From the NCBI RefSeq assembly GCF_008634025.1, contig NZ_PDCM01000001.1, positions 1,788,001 to 1,852,000 of the forward strand: a DNA stretch of 64,000 nt, written 5' to 3'. The notes under the pieces are model-generated. The model was not told the DNA's origin. It worked only from the letters and a program-made list of their open reading frames with translations, and made no database searches. Origin of the DNA: Streptomyces albofaciens JCM 4342 (GTDB lineage: Bacteria; Actinomycetota; Actinomycetes; Streptomycetales; Streptomycetaceae). The translations under genes were made by a program, and so were the position numbers. Of the stretch, positions 61,723 through 64,000 are shown one piece after another (positions within the stretch are counted from its first letter, which is position 1; each line of letters begins with the position of its first letter).

Positions 61723-63045
61723 GTGACCACCCAGCTGATCGCGGTCGCGGTCCTCCTCGTCGTCGTCGCCTGGCTCGCGGCCTGCGCCGAGGCGGGCCTC
61801 GCCCGTACGACGAGCTTCCGGGCCGAGGAGGCCGTACGGTCCGGGCGGCGCGGCAGCGCGAAGCTGGCCGCCGTCGCCGCCGACCCCGTGCGCTACCTGA
61901 ACGTGGCGCTGCTGGTGCGCGTCGGCTGCGAGATGGCGGCCGGCGTGCTGGTGACGTACGCCTGCCTGCGCTCCTTCGACAAGACGTGGCAGGCGCTGAC
62001 CGTGGCCATCGCGGTGATGGTGCTGGTCTCGTACGTCGCGGTCGGCGTCTCGCCCCGTACGATCGGCCGCCAGCACCCGCTGAACACCGCCACCGCCGCG
62101 GCGTACGTCCTGCTGCCGCTGGCCCGGATCATGGGCCCGATCCCGCGGCTGCTGATCCTCCTGGGCAACGCGCTCACCCCCGGCAAGGGCTTCCGCCAGG
62201 GCCCCTTCGCCTCCGAGGCCGAGCTGCGCTCGCTGGTGGACCTCGCGGAGAAGGAGTCGCTGATCGAGGACGAGGAGCGCCGGATGGTGCACTCCGTCTT
62301 CCAGCTCGGCGACACCCTCGTACGCGAGGTGATGGTGCCGCGTACGGACCTGATCTCCGTCGAGCGCTTCAAGACCATCCGCCAGGCGCTGACCCTCGCG
62401 CTGCGCTCCGGTTTCTCCCGTATCCCGGTGACCGGCGAGAACGAGGACGACGTGGTCGGCATCGTGTACGTGAAGGACCTGGCCCGCAAGGTGCACATCA
62501 GCCGGGACGCCGAGACGGAGCTGGTCTCCACGGCGATGCGCCCGGCGGTCTTCGTACCCGACACCAAGAACGCCGGTGACCTGCTGCGCGAGATGCAGCA
62601 GGACCGCAACCACGTGGCGGTCGTCATCGACGAGTACGGCGGTACGGCCGGCATCGTGACGATCGAGGACATCCTGGAGGAGATCGTCGGCGAGATCACC
62701 GACGAGTACGACCGGGAGCTGCCGCCCGTCGAGGACCTCGGCGACGGCCGCTACCGGGTCACCGCCCGGCTGGACATCGGCGACCTCGGCGAGCTGTACG
62801 GCTTCGCCGAGCTGGACGACGAGGACGTGGAGACGGTCGGCGGCCTGCTCGCCAAGCATCTGGGCCGCGTCCCCATCGCCGGCGCCACCGCCGAGATCGA
62901 CCTCAGCGACAACCCGTCCGCCCTCTCGCCGAAGGCGCTGCGGCTGACCGCCGAGGCCCCGGCCGGCCGCCGCAACAAGATCGTCACGGTGCTCTGCGAG
63001 CCGGTCAGGGGCGATGCGGACGAGGCGGCGGCCGGGCAGGACTGA
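61723..63045 (+). CDS. CBS-pair (CNNM/CorC-HlyC) membrane protein
   Basis: 440 residues from GTG 61723, 14 bp after ybeY. An N-terminal DUF21/CNNM membrane domain with about four helices (LIAVAVLLVVVAWLAACAEA first) is followed by two CBS motifs (VREVMVPRTDLISVE near 199, IDEYGGTAGIVTIEDILEEI near 305) and a CorC_HlyC transporter-associated domain (about 340-425). The family is linked to Mg2+ or Co2+ export and was once called haemolysin-like. It is probably cotranscribed with phoH and ybeY. Confidence 0.92.
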   Translation: MTTQLIAVAVLLVVVAWLAACAEAGLARTTSFRAEEAVRSGRRGSAKLAAVAADPVRYLNVALLVRVGCEMAAGVLVTYACLRSFDKTWQALTVAIAVMVLVSYVAVGVSPRTIGRQHPLNTATAAAYVLLPLARIMGPIPRLLILLGNALTPGKGFRQGPFASEAELRSLVDLAEKESLIEDEERRMVHSVFQLGDTLVREVMVPRTDLISVERFKTIRQALTLALRSGFSRIPVTGENEDDVVGIVYVKDLARKVHISRDAETELVSTAMRPAVFVPDTKNAGDLLREMQQDRNHVAVVIDEYGGTAGIVTIEDILEEIVGEITDEYDRELPPVEDLGDGRYRVTARLDIGDLGELYGFAELDDEDVETVGGLLAKHLGRVPIAGATAEIDLSDNPSALSPKALRLTAEAPAGRRNKIVTVLCEPVRGDADEAAAGQD

Positions 63046-63069
63046 CGGCGGGGACGGGGCGGCCTCCGG

Positions 63070-64000
63070 TCAGGTCCGGCCGCGGCGGCGAAGCCGTATC
63101 CGCTCAGGGCCGACCGCCACGAGCAGCCCGGCGAGCGCGGTGCCGGCCCCGGTGGCCACCACGGCCGGCCAGCCGCCGCCGGACCACGCCACCGTCCCCA
63201 CCAGCGATCCGACGGCGATGCCGAGGAAGCGCAGAGTGAAGTAGAGCGTGTTGAGGCGGCTGTGCAGCGCGGGGTCGAGCCCGAACAGCGCCGTCTGCGA
63301 CGCGGCCTGGCTGCCCCAGACCCCGACGTCCAGGACGATCACTCCGGCGAGCAGCCAGGCCAGGGCGCTGCCGCCCGGCAGCAGGAGCAGCCAGCCCACG
63401 ATCACCAGGCCGATCAGCGCGGCGAGCGCCCCGCGCCGCCCGAACCGGTCGGCCAGCCGTCCCGCGTAGGGCGAGGCCAGCGCGCTCGCCGCGGCCACCA
63501 GCCCGAACAGACCGATCCCGGTGGACCCGTACCCGTACCGCCGTTCCAACAGGAACGTCAGCGTCGTCCAGAACGCGCCGAACGCGACGCCCACCAGCGC
63601 CCCGGAGACAGTGATCCGCCGGACCGGCGGACGGCCCGCGAACAGCCGCGGCAGGGAGGCGAGCGTGGTCCGGTACGGGGCGGAGGCCGCCGCCGGGACG
63701 CGGGGCAGGGCGCGGCGCAGGACGAGCACGGTCAGCAGGGTCAGTACACAGGAGCAGCCGAAGACCGCGCGCCAGCCGACCTGCTCCGCCAGCGCCCCCG
63801 AGTAAGCGCGCGAGGCCAGCACCCCGACCAGCAGACCGGCCTGTACGGTGCCGACGACCCGGCCCCGGTTCGCCTCGCCGCCGCCCGCGGCCAGCGCGAC
63901 GGCGAGCGGGGTGACCAGCTGCGGTACGGGCGAGAGCAGGCCGACCGCGAAGCCGGCCACCGCCAGCCAGGCGACGGTCGGTGCGAGGGCGCAGGCGGCG
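63070..64000 (-). CDS. MFS transporter, partial (5' end outside window)
   Basis: At least 310 residues with about nine hydrophobic helices; the first part of the gene lies beyond base 64000. YAGRLADRFGRRGALAALIG carries the mid-protein motif A-like loop, and GVAFGAFWTTLTFLLERRYG is typical of the YnfM/arabinose-efflux subgroup of 12-helix exporters. It converges on the CBS protein gene with 24 bp between stops. Substrate unknown. Confidence 0.88.
   Translation of the reverse strand, partial: AACALAPTVAWLAVAGFAVGLLSPVPQLVTPLAVALAAGGGEANRGRVVGTVQAGLLVGVLASRAYSGALAEQVGWRAVFGCSCVLTLLTVLVLRRALPRVPAAASAPYRTTLASLPRLFAGRPPVRRITVSGALVGVAFGAFWTTLTFLLERRYGYGSTGIGLFGLVAAASALASPYAGRLADRFGRRGALAALIGLVIVGWLLLLPGGSALAWLLAGVIVLDVGVWGSQAASQTALFGLDPALHSRLNTLYFTLRFLGIAVGSLVGTVAWSGGGWPAVVATGAGTALAGLLVAVGPERIRLRRRGRT

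Overview
The window is high-GC DNA, by eye well over 70% with strong third-position G/C bias and many GTG starts. Its core gene content and local order (leuS, comEA-comEC, holA, rpsT, lepA, hemW, hrcA-dnaJ, rsmE, phoH-ybeY-CBS transporter), mycothiol-dependent formaldehyde oxidation and leaderless promoters place it in the chromosome of a Streptomyces or close relative. No species is claimed.

Layout. (1) 1-2700: end of a multicopper oxidase, a GT87 mannosyltransferase and tRNA-Ala(GGC). (2) 2700-5968: decayed DNA behind the tRNA, with a broken recombinase-like gene, a broken transposase-like fragment, a broken IS630-type transposase, a partial repeat pair and one intact gene of foreign codon use (4145-4447). 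(3) 5969-8581: MFS exporter divergent from a LysR regulator. (4) 8582-11535: a monooxygenase remnant and a two-gene redox unit (haem b membrane protein plus NuoF-like flavoprotein fused to a ferredoxin). (5) 11582-15178: repeats, then leuS behind a leucine-rich leader peptide and an attenuator-like terminator. (6) 15460-21499: membrane-anchored coiled-coil protein, DegV protein, two DnaA-box-like sites and the DNA-uptake pair comEA-comEC, whose 3' end overlaps a frameshifted phosphate-binding-type gene. (7) 23112-24583: Rrf2 regulator overlapping an arylamine N-acetyltransferase. (8) 24740-32938: holA, rpsT, lepA, small membrane or secreted proteins, and a long-chain acyl-CoA synthetase.

(9) 33209-40990 is a signalling locus: a response regulator and a very large soluble hybrid histidine kinase with a long HAMP array (like fungal group III kinases), divergent from a protein joining an anti-sigma-type ATPase, a GAF domain and a PP2C/SpoIIE phosphatase. 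(10) 41129-52133 is housekeeping: hemW, Uma2-type protein, DUF3097, MBL hydrolase, CIRCE-controlled hrcA-dnaJ, nitronate monooxygenase-rsmE, OsmC, a lipoprotein with Asp/Asn/His repeats, HIT protein and RNase Z-like protein. (11) 52162-58952 is metabolic: secreted HAD phosphatase, glucarate-dehydratase-like enzyme, mycothiol-dependent formaldehyde dehydrogenase with an MBL hydrolase, and a GH4 glycosidase divergent from a PfkB kinase. (12) 59112-64000: phoH, ybeY, a CBS/CorC membrane protein and a partial MFS gene.

The most notable object is an in-frame 356-residue intein inside PhoH. It starts with Ala, not Cys or Ser, and carries the Trp, Cys and +1 Thr expected of class 3 inteins, plus two LAGLIDADG-like motifs. 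Next are the leuS leader/attenuator, the HAMP-array signalling locus, the NuoF/ferredoxin/haem pair, and the paired DnaA-like boxes before comEA.
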